Of a stretch of DNA of 64,000 nucleotides, positions 29,801-36,304 are shown piece by piece; the stretch's first letter is position 1, and each line of letters begins with the position of its first letter. The stretch is from a virus, in the IMG/VR virus record IMGVR_UViG_3300008740_000351, positions 30,856 to 94,855 of that record. One strand, written 5' to 3'. The notes below the pieces were generated by a model. It searched no databases and was not told the DNA's origin. It saw nothing but the letters and a program-made list of their open reading frames with translations. A program made the translations under genes and the position numbers.

Positions 29801-30880
29801 TCCATCAACTTCGTTTATTTTCCAAACACCTACTCGTTCTTCTTGTTTAACCATTCCATCTTCTTGAGCAAAGCCTAGTCTATCAAACGGATGTTTACTA
29901 TAATCAGCTTTAAATGTCCAGTTGTCGTTATCTACATTATGGTCTTCGTTTTGTTTGAATACAACAGTTTTACCAACAAGCATTCTTTGATTGTCAATAC
30001 CATTGTGCTGATCAATTAAGTCAGCCAGTCTACGTCCTTGTACATCTTTATACGGGACTTCACTAAACAGATTTACATCTGCTAATAAATTAAGATTGTT
30101 TTCATAAAATGATTGAGCTGTAACGTCTGGTACTGTAAATGTTATACCACCAGCTGGTTCTAGATCACCTTGAGCGCCACCGTTATTTGTAACACCATAA
30201 ATTTCTCTAGAACTTTTTGTTGATGTTTCTGCTTGTGTTCCTGTAATACTACCTGGATCTGTTTGAATCCAAAAATTTTCTAGCTGGTCTGTTTCAAAAG
30301 TATATACACCACCACGTGCTAGATATATAGTTGGATTAATCCCTTCTAATTCTGTTACGTTGTATCTATTAAGTTCGTCGTTATACTTAATGTTCCATTC
30401 GCCTGACATTTTAATATCGCCGCCTGTAATGGAAACACTATTTGGGCCATCTTTTAACCAATAGTAACTACCGTAGTTTACAAGAGTATCAAAGTTTATA
30501 AATCCTGCCCAATTATAAAACTCTTGTCCAAATAACTTACTATGGTCTGTTATATCAACGCCTTCGTCTTTTAACTTATTAAGTAAGTCGTCGTACGTTA
30601 CTACAGACCCAACGTCATTGCTATCCACAATGCTATCAATAGTAGAATCTTTTTTAGTAACAATAGCAGGTTCTAAATGATAATTTCTTCTTAATCCAGT
30701 AGTTGTTAAGTAATTGTCTTTAACTTTGAAACTCGGTGCATATTTTCTCCCGACAAACCCGTCCATACGGGTAAGATTTGAACTAGACATTAACTGATCT
30801 AGTGTAGCACTTAAGAACTTTTTATTACGTTCTGTTTGATATGCTTGTGGTAGAAATGAACTTGTGTTTCTTTTTGCCAT
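17888..30880 (-). CDS. Giant virion structural protein with beta-propeller, 4330 aa
   Basis: One uninterrupted 12,993-base frame, a fifth of the window. The N terminus FLPQAYQTERNKKFLSATLDQL resembles large structural proteins of marine T4-like phages. About residues 2180-2785 hold six or seven FG-GAP/integrin-like blades (VAIGAPNTNSGKGAI, CVVSAPGDKKVFIY, YIVIGDPNRD, IYVGVPEKDG, LIVGCPNGS, IYVGSPFDD), a likely beta-propeller. Modules opening with GDGS occur near residues 2343, 2467 and 3773, each ending in a T-A-P or A-P-x-x-x-x-I type strand. The segment NEVKPYHTKIREYVLGYN, near residue 3400, is another recognisable block. It lies between baseplate genes and fibres, so it is probably a baseplate-attached appendage or long fibre. 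Confidence 0.8.
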   Translation of the reverse strand: MAKRNTSSFLPQAYQTERNKKFLSATLDQLMSSSNLTRMDGFVGRKYAPSFKVKDNYLTTTGLRRNYHLEPAIVTKKDSTIDSIVDSNDVGSVVTYDDLLNKLKDEGVDITDHSKLFGQEFYNWAGFINFDTLVNYGSYYWLKDGPNSVSITGGDIKMSGEWNIKYNDELNRYNVTELEGINPTIYLARGGVYTFETDQLENFWIQTDPGSITGTQAETSTKSSREIYGVTNNGGAQGDLEPAGGITFTVPDVTAQSFYENNLNLLADVNLFSEVPYKDVQGRRLADLIDQHNGIDNQRMLVGKTVVFKQNEDHNVDNDNWTFKADYSKHPFDRLGFAQEDGMVKQEERVGVWKINEVDGILVLNKINTVTYDDRAKITEGTTYGGRQIYRAQETEFVTIIPVLTAHLDTLYYQHGSDRTSYGIIKLVDAEAKEIKTTDFLGKSQYTSPNGIVFTNGLKITFDSTIDMPAYVGKTYYVQGVGSKIYLVDTELTTPELGTDTKDYITLTRGSVNKNAWSRSNRWFHKDIITATASYNKTTAIFDEKNRAVRPIIEFEAGLDLYNSGSKGHDGVDLVDTVETDALSNINGVSGYFVDRVSLSAGTKVIFIKDKDSQTRKTIWEVGYEDTDGDSSAESLVLKDSGIIVNTNDSVYINKGTAGKGTTYHWDGTNWIASQTKTKINQYPLFNLFDSKGISFNNTTTYPSSDFLGNQLFKFSVGSGSNDTELGFPLKYRTFNNVGDILFENVYTEKKFNYKKSTGITSLSTATGLVKVTDPYDSAITYNNGWQKSLHNSRQYQQVEYIVSDITLKNFDIGVKVKTSTNAVPNIFVYINNKRTSNFTTSVLEGVNICTINDTIAIDDSIIIRLISDATSKHGYYTIPKNLEDNSYNDKFSTITLGQLQNHVSALIDTNKYFTGKLQGSNNLRDLENSKSTEGLILQHSSSMILPMLLNQPGDLNFTQALRFCGLEYEKFKSKFLTALETLDNLELTDAQKTVDAIMVYLNSNKKTTFPFYTSDMVPYGADATTTTYTITDNRDKTYEITSVHDNSIPSNRAVLVYLNDVQLYHNIDYTFETTSANIRIIKTLTIGDVLKFIDYTDTLGNYVPPTPTKLGLWKKYKPEIVNDTTYSVDQNIIVGHDGSRTIAYGDTRDNILLELEKRIYNNCKTAYDEDVFNLDEYTPGRFKTTDFAVKEVDAVLEDEFLRWSTRHRIPYTENTTFNANDSFTWNYTNFVDKLEGTLLPQGYWKGLYKHYYDTVAPHIRAWEMFGWSIKPSWWEDRYGVGPYTSGNKVLWDDVRDGRRYTSADVDDYTINLLYARPSIELIMPVDEHGVLKPPIDCITKNSEDLSPSHAWKFGDVAPPEYAWRNSSSFAFSVNHLMALIKPSEYFSQVFNKSQIVRNKLTKQLVMTTTNQRQQPKDLKVDLPTARYEGCCNFVSEYLRWQNIDVTKHLQNVLSTLDIRLAHKMEGYTDHNLIKVLAEQVSPTSTSNSVYVPDEDYNIHLHKTGPLRSIPYSGVIVQVGTSGYTIYGYNLNNPKFSICNPIMNGNYKVHDVDGETIYEYDEYESEIKEVPYGHTFRTKQEVADFFFSYQKYLTRNGYDFDNRMEDFGTQKIVANWLMSVKEFIHWSKQGWLSGSVIAISPSANRIRCVTPAGVAEALSNSQAQTNVLNQNYEPLRPSSYKISRQDNEFELYPNPDMGGIYFVNTKLVEYEHVLVFNNVTKFNDVIYQPSLGNRQYRLRLVGYKTGGWNGSLTAEGFIYNDGKVPVWVANTDYVRGDIIKFKDNLYTAMVNHTSSEEFIYENWSLTDSFKIGLLPNFDTLGKNFESFYDVNTVNLESETDKYGKGSIGYQNREYFNQIGLDDISQVKFYQGMLQEKGTRSAVDKLIRSNFDQFSSDISFYEEWAIRQAEYGASDVNSRIEIQLDEEGFKDNPQEIKVVPTTQSKSDLNSKTEFTPSQLYKAPSDLTYDWVPLRKSFKAGVDSKAFYDELLPTAGYPKLTDADATLFYSVDANTLTPMIANMKVGYTVWVADDGDNDWDMKYLDTTTTQVINCDGGQDGSTYTWTTKDTHYFKKEDIVVIKDYSTKRDGVYRITEVPSVTSFKTAGGGEVAKEEATALVLKFISSRFKTSSTIERPRQGWDLKDKLYIDEDENNHWYVLKKNTSYTANQSINPLLPQLDENFGDAICSDPTGQWVLIGQKNLNKFHVYTPQPIELKQFAAITSTASNVDELGASVSTGAFLPREGGALKYEKWHRGKIWVAIGAPNTNSGKGAIMFYYRDLSSGSFLPGTLDQPTTLGSNAKFGTNVKMSANGEWCVVSAPGDKKVFIYHLAHGNDNDETATQSFIGDGSTTQWTLDTNFDDASVTEELYIRIEGNDLIAGRDYTYNLGTRTITFTTAPSTDHSISVTFLRGWSLVDERSSTIEGYGSSIDIDSQGNYIVIGDPNRDTVAPDSTTNMGSIDILARHYEVFIGDGSTKEFTVSTADIGRASSPVYINGVETPRITNSTITWTKAGNTITFVTAPQPGEDITIWTDNFTPLQTLTPSDPQVNGQFALTSVRIDETAQSIYVGVPEKDGMTENSGIVEVFDRQDSIVENKCTLKAWPIGSYTTGHSMFINGYKITATGTTLQNIVDDINNKNIPGITASGSNNNLTIQSSKNVKGFIHVTVGASGTLMKDLNLHPFTSNTGKIIKLKDGKTGHRFGQVLEVTRDNKQLIVGCPNGSTTVKTNFDDGTTLFDGGGSRFLAEKYFTGSVHVYQKINAGHIEADSLYASGLDANDGFGSALAITEHNIYVGSPFDDTSTVSNSGRVVHFTKTDDLYKVDEKEQDLVDVERINKAFLYNTQSNTIMSYLDYIDPVKGKVLGEAEHNIDYKTTWDPAIYNYTDGTKKINNGDNHWQSDKVGKIWWDLSKVKFINYEQGDNDYKKLFWGGVFPGSDISIYQWVESSVKPESYTAGNAKYGNSVYVEIQSINNVTKQLQTKYYFWASAILTVHSTKTSSVAQIRQMIVDPITNGTPYIMFLGKDSIGLTNVSGYLEDKNVVVAIDYDKKPNDKLLHTEWSLVEEGNPKSFIPEELFEKIKDSLAGADSRGNKVPDISLSAGDKYGIKIRPRQSVFMNRYLAMQEYITYVNAVIKKYNIADTIDFTLLNSEEKIPSINSGTWDETVDTMIELGYIKPALHSTGYNILVKTDSDIGGRWSIHTLQADKTWLRSRSQSYDTKLFWAYCDWYSTGYSSDTTIDYRYELFNDIYKNTIADKSIIKINNGGNWDLYIKDGNDYTLIGQKDGTIQFGTDLYDYVTSNLGFDSEGYDFNLMDTEPQIETRNIVETIKKQLLVGDLANEHNKLMFVLLRFALQEQPFVDWIFKTSFVSVKHNLRALDQFPTYQRDNQEFVKNYINEVKPYHTKIREYVLGYNKLETHEGDTTDFDIPSGYDSITKTFRSPNGENSHDAGALTTDYAYKMWNENHSYQVDSLSISKWGYGYATAPTITIEAPKDKNGTLIPGGVAATAKCTIVDNHIDVVTMIKKGSGYIKAPVVTLTGGSPMLNGILHANLKNTEIRKIKETIKFDRTRYSSSVKEWTANTTYSTSDIIQHLGEAYTVNEAFTSSTAFDSDKLTIKADATFNNAMDRTMAYYIPKTGQDGKDLGQIFKGITYPGTKVQGPLFTKDPGLDKGGFDTREFDNYEIDKDGRFVISADNIDLDLQGKFNDTQLGLRPEDIIVDGSSKFVDAYSSHAPEEFVPGRVFDSLNINVFTSPSRDSDGDGALGPAVSVINYKGDGSNKVFKFGTNKQTDQKVIVWSKTSGRISSSAYTIDWNDNVVKFTTAPLKDEIISVTSFGTTGDKLLFDYEFQASGGETVVTLPIPYSLIENKQTLVLANGSHSTGGTFVDKGSDTDWDPAVSWLTKDDHIHFFVFDVPSSSTRTFSKVTVDEFTVNDSTRTFTLTDGADNDLARTDKVIVELNGKRLRPPVFTYLTNDSSSATYDLTTSSDIDHSTLVKANTRVYINGVQTTNYSIVEGSDSTIKAIQLDEAPAANSKIDVGVTTNADYILTDSTTLTITGGTWTGSDKVVVTTFNNHNNMKMTTETFKGGSSSAITTDIGFDIRGFESVSFDAVTASVVNIAEFNLFKTPTNLSYLWVTKNGVKMIPNFDYKIVGGKLAFAESLQASDITIITQFTEEIIKPAVGFKIFKDLHDKVHYHRLANENTAELSTELLAIHSEIKVTDASRLPTPDLNKAIPGVIWINNERIEYLEINLTTNTLSRIKRGTLGTGCQSTHTAGSLVVDTSSRQEIPSAHTKTWYQVSGGNPSDGNGLQNSTTIQADFLVKKPTYIKS

Positions 30881-31143
30881 TAGTAATTGTATCCTGGGCT
30901 TGGTGTACTTGATGGATTATTTCTAAGTTGTTCAAATAAGTCCTGATGCTGTTCAACAATTTCTTCATCCATGTCTTTCATATCGTCCATCTGGTCTAAT
31001 AACTTCTCAGTAAGTCTTTCTAACTTATCAACCTTGTCGTCAATTACTGCTTGAGTAGTTGATAGACTAAATGTTTGTGTTAGGTTCCAACCACCTAAAG
31101 CGATTAGAATTCCTATCAATAACATTATTATTTGATCTTTCAT
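30880..31143 (-). CDS. Small membrane-anchored coiled-coil protein
   Basis: 87 residues: one N-terminal membrane helix (IIMLLIGILIALGGWNL), then a long acidic helix with coiled-coil spacing (DDKVDKLERLTEKLLDQMDDMKDMDEEIVEQHQDLFEQL) and a short Pro/Ser tail. The layout resembles phage spanin- or holin-accessory-like proteins, but no lysis function can be proven. It sits between gp6 and the giant structural gene. Confidence 0.6.
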   Translation of the reverse strand: MKDQIIMLLIGILIALGGWNLTQTFSLSTTQAVIDDKVDKLERLTEKLLDQMDDMKDMDEEIVEQHQDLFEQLRNNPSSTPSPGYNY

Positions 31144-31144
31144 T

Positions 31145-34100
31145 TTAATATCCCCCGCTCGATACCGCTGAAGAGGTAGTGTCTGTTATTGTATCTGATG
31201 TTGCTATAGAACCACCTGCTTGGATCTTACTTGCTGTTATACTGTCGATTATTTCTACATCGTCAACTGTAGCACCACTAACTAATATTTCGTCATAGTT
31301 ACTACGGATCTGGAATAAACTACCAAATACTTGTGATGTACTTTTAGGAACAATAACAACTGAATTTAATTCTGGTGCTAATACACCATGAAGATAAGCA
31401 CTTAATTCTGAGAAGTAAAAAGTATCGCCAAAGTCCCAGTTGCTTGTTACAAAATAATTGTTAATAGCATTAATCACATTTGATTTTATTTCACTATCAC
31501 TTACGCCTAAGGCTGTATTTTTTACAACTTTAAAAGTTGCTTGTAAATTTTTCTCAGCTTTAGCTCCAAACAATGGTTTAAATTTAGCTGAATGATATAT
31601 TATAGTATCTGAAATACTTTTTGATGTTTCAATTGTACTATAAGAACTTCTCAAAGTTTCTGACGTTGGTTCATTAGGTTTAATGTAACTATCTGTAGCA
31701 TCTAATAACCAAGATTTATATGAGTCAGCATACGATTGTGTTAATATATACATATCGATTAAGTTACTTGGGCTAGGATCAATACGTCTGTTATTCGGAG
31801 CATTATGTTTGTATTGGAATTTTAAATCACTTCGACCAATATAAACTTTATATGCATTTGGAGCCCTGCCAGTAATATAAGTAGCAGGTATTTCTGTTCC
31901 GGCTGGGACACCAATTGTTTTTGATAAAACATTGTTATCTAAAAATATTTTACAAAACTTTTTATCACTAGTAGTATAAAATACTTGTTGATTTTGGTAT
32001 AAATCTTTTACAGCTTCTACTTCTGCTTCTGTTTTATAATCATGGTTAACAACGTCATCTGCGATTGGTTGGTATCGTTCAATGTTATCATAATCTAAAT
32101 ACTTTTTAAAGAATACAAGTTTTCTGTTAGACGCTGTACCGTTAGGGTCATCTGTGCCAATAATTCTATTAAACATTTCTGGATTGTCTGTTACACTATC
32201 GTTATCAGCATCACCGAATGTTACTTTAACTTTTGTATTATCTTTATAGCCATCAGTTTCAGTAACCATGTCAACAATATCTAAAGCATAATCTCTTTCT
32301 AAAGGACTATTGTCGCTTGGCTTGTTGTTAATTTTTAATACTGTACATCTATCTCTAATTGTTTTTCCTGATACACTATCATAAATTTTAACAGCTTTAT
32401 CAAAATAAAATCTAGTTTCTTCTCTACTTGAGAAGTAATAATCTAATTGTCTACTTCTTGTAGTGTATGTTTCGCCATTGGTAGTAAATTGTACTAACCA
32501 ACTAGCATCTAATTTAGCATTAGATGTTGACCCTGTGTTATTATCATTATATTCAGCATCAACGGAAAGGTTGTCAGAAGTTATAATATACCATGTGCTA
32601 GTTGAATAATCGTATCTTAAACCAAAGTCTTTGTATTCTTTAATATTATTTTTAATTGTTGTTTCTAATGTCGTAGGTAAATCACTAACCCATTTTGGAA
32701 ACACTCTTTCAACTATAGCACCTGTTGGTATTAATTCATTAAGTGTTACAGCACCAACACCGTCAGATGATTTTCCATTTCCTTCTTTACCTAAACCGTT
32801 ATTATCTAAAATAGTAATCGTTGACCATGTTTCGCTTGTTGCTCCTAAATGTCCTGTGTCTGTTCCTAACATTTGTGTACCATTTTTCATAAAGTGATAA
32901 CCTGCTGTAGGAATAAACTTAATCATACTGTTAAGTGCCAAGTATTGATTAAGATTTGATGTATCACTTATTTGTAACACATTATCATCTTCGTCAACAA
33001 AATAACCAGTGCTTGTATTTGATGTTTTTGAAACCTGTACCCATTTAGCTGTAGTTGTAAATTCTTTTGAAGCAAACTTATCTAAATAAAAATGATACAT
33101 TTCTTTACTAGCTATATTTGGTTCTATTGTATTTTTAATTACACTAATAATTTCGTTGTCATTAGAGAAACTAAATGTATCTTTTTTATTTGTATATTCT
33201 TTATAAAATACACCATCATCACTAAAAATATTTGTACTAGAAAACTTACCAGTAGTATCTTTAACATCTAAGAATCTACTAATACCACTTGATGCTCTAT
33301 TAACAGCTTTTGATTTAATAATATTTGTAAATTTTGTTAATGGATAAATGTTGTAGTCTTCACCATTAATCATTCTGTTTTGTGTATAATAGGCTTGTGG
33401 GGCCAATTGTTTAATTTTGCCCATTGATTCAGTACTAGATGCTGTATTAACACCTTGTTGTAAACTGAATGTTAGAGTCATTGTTTCTTGCTGATTAGTT
33501 CTACTAACATAGTTAAAACTTAATGAAATATCTTGAATGTCGCTACTTTTTATAGAATAAGAAGAGCCGTTACTTGACCTGTGATAACATCTAAATCTTC
33601 CTTTTGGAATATCTGCGAATACGCCATCACCAAAAACTAATTTAATTTGATCACCTACTCTTGATTCAACAGCATATAATTTTCTGTTTAATTGGCTTAA
33701 ACTATTATAGATAACATTCGATCCAGCAATCGCCGGAACTTGCGTCCATTGAGAACCTAAATTTCCGTTTTCATCAACTTCAAATAACCAAACATCAGTA
33801 TTATTAATATTACCAACATTAATATCATATGTAATATTAGGTAATCCACTAGTAAGTTGAATATCGGATTGGCCTAATGTTCCTTGTTTAAAATAAGCAA
33901 AGAATCCTGTGTTAGCTGAGTCGTTACCTCTACCGTCACTTCTATAAAGTAAGTTATATGTTGATCCAGGTATTGGTGCTTTTTCGTAAATAAATTCTGT
34001 ACCGGAAAATGTTCCGTTACATAATTCAAAAGTCATATCACCTGAATTTACAGTAGCTGAAAATGGCAAGTAAGGTTGTGTGCCTGGTATAAGAGAAAGT

Positions 34101-34663
34101 TCGTATTGTTGTGTTTTAATACTACCAATTGTTTTTTCTAATGCTGGTTTGCCAATACGTTGTGCTGACGCCAGTGCCGCATTAAGTATTGTATTATACT
34201 GTTCTTCGTAATCAGAATTAACAGGGTCATTCCAAAATATTGTACGCTCACTTAAATTGTTTAAATTTGAATCATACACTTCTTCTGTTGTATTAATACT
34301 AACAACTTTTAATAATCCAGCGGAAGTTATATTTCGTTTTGGTTGATATGATAATAAATGTGCTAATCTTAAAATAGAATCTCGTCTTTGTGCTGTTTCT
34401 AAAAAGTTTTCTCTAGCATTTAAATCTTGTCTGTATGCTAAACTTTGGCCAAAGAAAGCAATTAGGTCAATAAGAGCAATATATTCTGAACTTTCAATAA
34501 AGTCGTTAAAGTCCTCAGGAAACTGTTTCCTAAGGTATGATATCATTGTAGTTCTTAATGTTTCAAAATCGTAACTCTGGAAGTCAGCACTTTTAAAAGT
34601 TTGATAAATTTTCTTCCAATCTTCACTTACGAATAAATTTGTTTGCCTTGTACTATTTGCCAT
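31145..34663 (-). CDS. 6: Baseplate wedge subunit gp6
   Basis: 1172 residues, well above the 660 of T4 gp6. The N terminus is the recognisable part: FSAD-like FKSADFQSYDFETLRTTMISYLRKQFPEDFNDFIESSEYIALIDLIAFFGQSLAYRQDLNARENFL, typical of gp6/gpJ wedge proteins. It follows gp25 in the order of transcription, as in other T4-like phages. gp6 dimers form the inner iris of the baseplate that holds the sheath. The extra length is mostly inserted beta-rich sequence. Confidence 0.9.
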   Translation of the reverse strand: MANSTRQTNLFVSEDWKKIYQTFKSADFQSYDFETLRTTMISYLRKQFPEDFNDFIESSEYIALIDLIAFFGQSLAYRQDLNARENFLETAQRRDSILRLAHLLSYQPKRNITSAGLLKVVSINTTEEVYDSNLNNLSERTIFWNDPVNSDYEEQYNTILNAALASAQRIGKPALEKTIGSIKTQQYELSLIPGTQPYLPFSATVNSGDMTFELCNGTFSGTEFIYEKAPIPGSTYNLLYRSDGRGNDSANTGFFAYFKQGTLGQSDIQLTSGLPNITYDINVGNINNTDVWLFEVDENGNLGSQWTQVPAIAGSNVIYNSLSQLNRKLYAVESRVGDQIKLVFGDGVFADIPKGRFRCYHRSSNGSSYSIKSSDIQDISLSFNYVSRTNQQETMTLTFSLQQGVNTASSTESMGKIKQLAPQAYYTQNRMINGEDYNIYPLTKFTNIIKSKAVNRASSGISRFLDVKDTTGKFSSTNIFSDDGVFYKEYTNKKDTFSFSNDNEIISVIKNTIEPNIASKEMYHFYLDKFASKEFTTTAKWVQVSKTSNTSTGYFVDEDDNVLQISDTSNLNQYLALNSMIKFIPTAGYHFMKNGTQMLGTDTGHLGATSETWSTITILDNNGLGKEGNGKSSDGVGAVTLNELIPTGAIVERVFPKWVSDLPTTLETTIKNNIKEYKDFGLRYDYSTSTWYIITSDNLSVDAEYNDNNTGSTSNAKLDASWLVQFTTNGETYTTRSRQLDYYFSSREETRFYFDKAVKIYDSVSGKTIRDRCTVLKINNKPSDNSPLERDYALDIVDMVTETDGYKDNTKVKVTFGDADNDSVTDNPEMFNRIIGTDDPNGTASNRKLVFFKKYLDYDNIERYQPIADDVVNHDYKTEAEVEAVKDLYQNQQVFYTTSDKKFCKIFLDNNVLSKTIGVPAGTEIPATYITGRAPNAYKVYIGRSDLKFQYKHNAPNNRRIDPSPSNLIDMYILTQSYADSYKSWLLDATDSYIKPNEPTSETLRSSYSTIETSKSISDTIIYHSAKFKPLFGAKAEKNLQATFKVVKNTALGVSDSEIKSNVINAINNYFVTSNWDFGDTFYFSELSAYLHGVLAPELNSVVIVPKSTSQVFGSLFQIRSNYDEILVSGATVDDVEIIDSITASKIQAGGSIATSDTITDTTSSAVSSGGY

Positions 34664-34677
34664 ATGTCCTTGTCCTA

Positions 34678-35079
34678 TTACTGTACTTTATCTTCGTCTA
34701 CTTCGTTGGCTACAACTATAGCCGCATCTTGGTTAAATGTATACAGCATACTTTCAACTTGGTCTGTTGGTACATATCTTAATGATATTAATATTTGAAT
34801 CCCGTGCTCGTATGTTGTTGGTAAAACACTCACTACGTCCAATCTTGGGTCAGATAATGCTATTGCTGTAACATTATCAATAATTGTAGAATGAGCGGCC
34901 TCTGTAAGTTGTTCAAATAACATATCCCAAATAACACATCCAAACTCTGGTCTCATCACCCGTTCACCTTTTCTAACATTAAAGTTATTCATAAGGTCAC
35001 GTTTTGCTAATTCAAAATCAGTTGTAGTAACTGTTTTAAATTCGTTGCCAATAGTTGAAAATCCTCTGTAAGTACTCAT
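34678..35079 (-). CDS. 25: Baseplate wedge subunit gp25
   Basis: 133 residues from the ATG at 35079 (an upstream in-frame ATG at 35100 adds seven residues). The sequence RDLMNNFNVRKGERVMRPEFGCVIWDMLFEQL carries the E-P/R-x-F-G core (here MRPEFGC) of the gp25/GPW family, followed by PRLDVVSVLP. gp25 joins sheath and wedge and is conserved in contractile machines. Directly upstream of gp6. The start is not settled: no clear ribosome site precedes either ATG. Confidence 0.9.
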   Translation of the reverse strand: MSTYRGFSTIGNEFKTVTTTDFELAKRDLMNNFNVRKGERVMRPEFGCVIWDMLFEQLTEAAHSTIIDNVTAIALSDPRLDVVSVLPTTYEHGIQILISLRYVPTDQVESMLYTFNQDAAIVVANEVDEDKVQ

Positions 35080-35092
35080 ATAAATATTTATC
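35079..35092. promoter_or_regulatory. Palindromic, possibly bidirectional late promoter
   Basis: The near-palindrome TATAAATATTTATC gives TATAAATA on the plus strand (35079-35086), 33 bases before the radical SAM ATG at 35120. On the minus strand it gives GATAAATA (complement of 35085-35092), pointing at gp25. The first is an exact T4 late box at a normal distance. For gp25 the box abuts the ATG, so a leaderless message or another promoter is implied. Confidence 0.5.
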
Positions 35093-35119
35093 GTAATCAT
35101 TAAGTGAGTATATAATTAT

Positions 35120-36262
35120 ATGTTTGATTTTAGGAAAATAGATATTTTTCAGGTGGAAACATCCACATATTGTAACGTTGCCTGTCCATTATGCCCACGA
35201 CATTTCATGGGAACTAGTGTTTTAAGGCCTACGTTACGTCAAAAAAATATATTAGCACCACAATGGAATAAATTTTTAAGTGATATGGACCATATTGCTA
35301 CTAAAGAACATCCAGTTAGTATGGTATTTTGTGGTTGTCATGGTGACCCTCCTATGACTCCGGATTGGGAAGAAATCATTATTAATACAGCAAAAAGAAA
35401 TTATATTATTGATGTAGAAACAAATGGTAGTATGAGAACACCCGAAAGTTGGGCTAGAGTAGGAAAAGCCTTTGCTGAAGCAGAAAAAAAGCAAGGTAGT
35501 CGGAAAGTTATAACATTTAGTATAGACGGTTTAGAAGATACAAACAAGTTATATCGTATAGGTATTAAGCACGAACGAACAATAGCTAATGCTAAAGCCT
35601 ATATAGATGCTGGCGGTAAAGCAAGATGGAAGATGATTGTATTTGAACATAACAAACATCAAGTCGAAGAAGCTCAACAAATAGCAAAAGATATGGGTTT
35701 TTGGCAATTTGACAAACACGTTTCAACTAGAAATTTTGAATATAACTATGCTGAACTTGAAAAGAAGAATGCTAAACAGTTAGCAATGAACACACCTGAG
35801 TCAATCACAATAGAAACAGATGTTAGAAAAGCGAGAAAAGGCGCAAATAACAGGTCATCTGAAACAACAAAAGAGTTAAACATTACAGATGAAGGTGCTA
35901 AAATTTATAGAGAAGTTGTCGAGTCATCAGACATATCACAAATAACTTGTGATTTTAAAGAACAACGTATGATGTATATCGATAGTGAAATGAATTTATG
36001 GCCCTGTAATCATATCGCGGCAACAAAACAAGAAGATATGACACACTATAATAAGTTAGAAAAAGAATATGGTGTGGGTTGGAATAATTTAGAAAAACAT
36101 ACAGCAGAAGAAATATTTTATCATGAGTACTTTCAAAGTATTTTACCTTTAACGTGGAAGGATCCGAGCCACAAGTTATGTACTTACGAATGTCGGAAAA
36201 TGTGTGGGGGTGGTTTACATAGTAAGGCTTGGGAAGCCTCTACAAACAGAGAAGAATTATAG
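35120..36262 (+). CDS. Radical SAM protein with C-terminal Cys-rich (SPASM/twitch-like) region
   Basis: 380 residues. Cys18, Cys22 and Cys25 form the C-x3-C-x2-C site (STYCNVACPLC) that binds the radical SAM [4Fe-4S] cluster. VFCGCHGDPP is the G-E-P-like motif. C-terminal cysteines in ITCDFKEQ, LWPCNH and CTYECRKMCGGG suggest an auxiliary cluster, as in SPASM/twitch enzymes that modify peptides or small molecules. The gene is alone on the plus strand among minus-strand baseplate genes, with its own late box upstream and a hairpin terminator downstream, like a mobile cassette. The substrate is unknown. Confidence 0.85.
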   Translation: MFDFRKIDIFQVETSTYCNVACPLCPRHFMGTSVLRPTLRQKNILAPQWNKFLSDMDHIATKEHPVSMVFCGCHGDPPMTPDWEEIIINTAKRNYIIDVETNGSMRTPESWARVGKAFAEAEKKQGSRKVITFSIDGLEDTNKLYRIGIKHERTIANAKAYIDAGGKARWKMIVFEHNKHQVEEAQQIAKDMGFWQFDKHVSTRNFEYNYAELEKKNAKQLAMNTPESITIETDVRKARKGANNRSSETTKELNITDEGAKIYREVVESSDISQITCDFKEQRMMYIDSEMNLWPCNHIAATKQEDMTHYNKLEKEYGVGWNNLEKHTAEEIFYHEYFQSILPLTWKDPSHKLCTYECRKMCGGGLHSKAWEASTNREEL

Positions 36263-36264
36263 TT

Positions 36265-36303
36265 GTTGTATTTTTACAACATTTGTTGTATTTTTACAAC
36301 AAA
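36265..36303. terminator. Tandem duplicated bidirectional terminator
   Basis: Two successive hairpins share one unit: GTTGTA-TTTT-TACAAC at 36265-36280 and TTTGTTGTA-TTTT-TACAACAAA at 36282-36303. They fill the 42-base gap between convergent stops (radical SAM at 36262 and PAAR at 36305). Both strands present A/T-rich flanks, so either transcript could end here. GC content of the stems is low, so strength is uncertain. Confidence 0.65.
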
Positions 36304-36304
36304 G

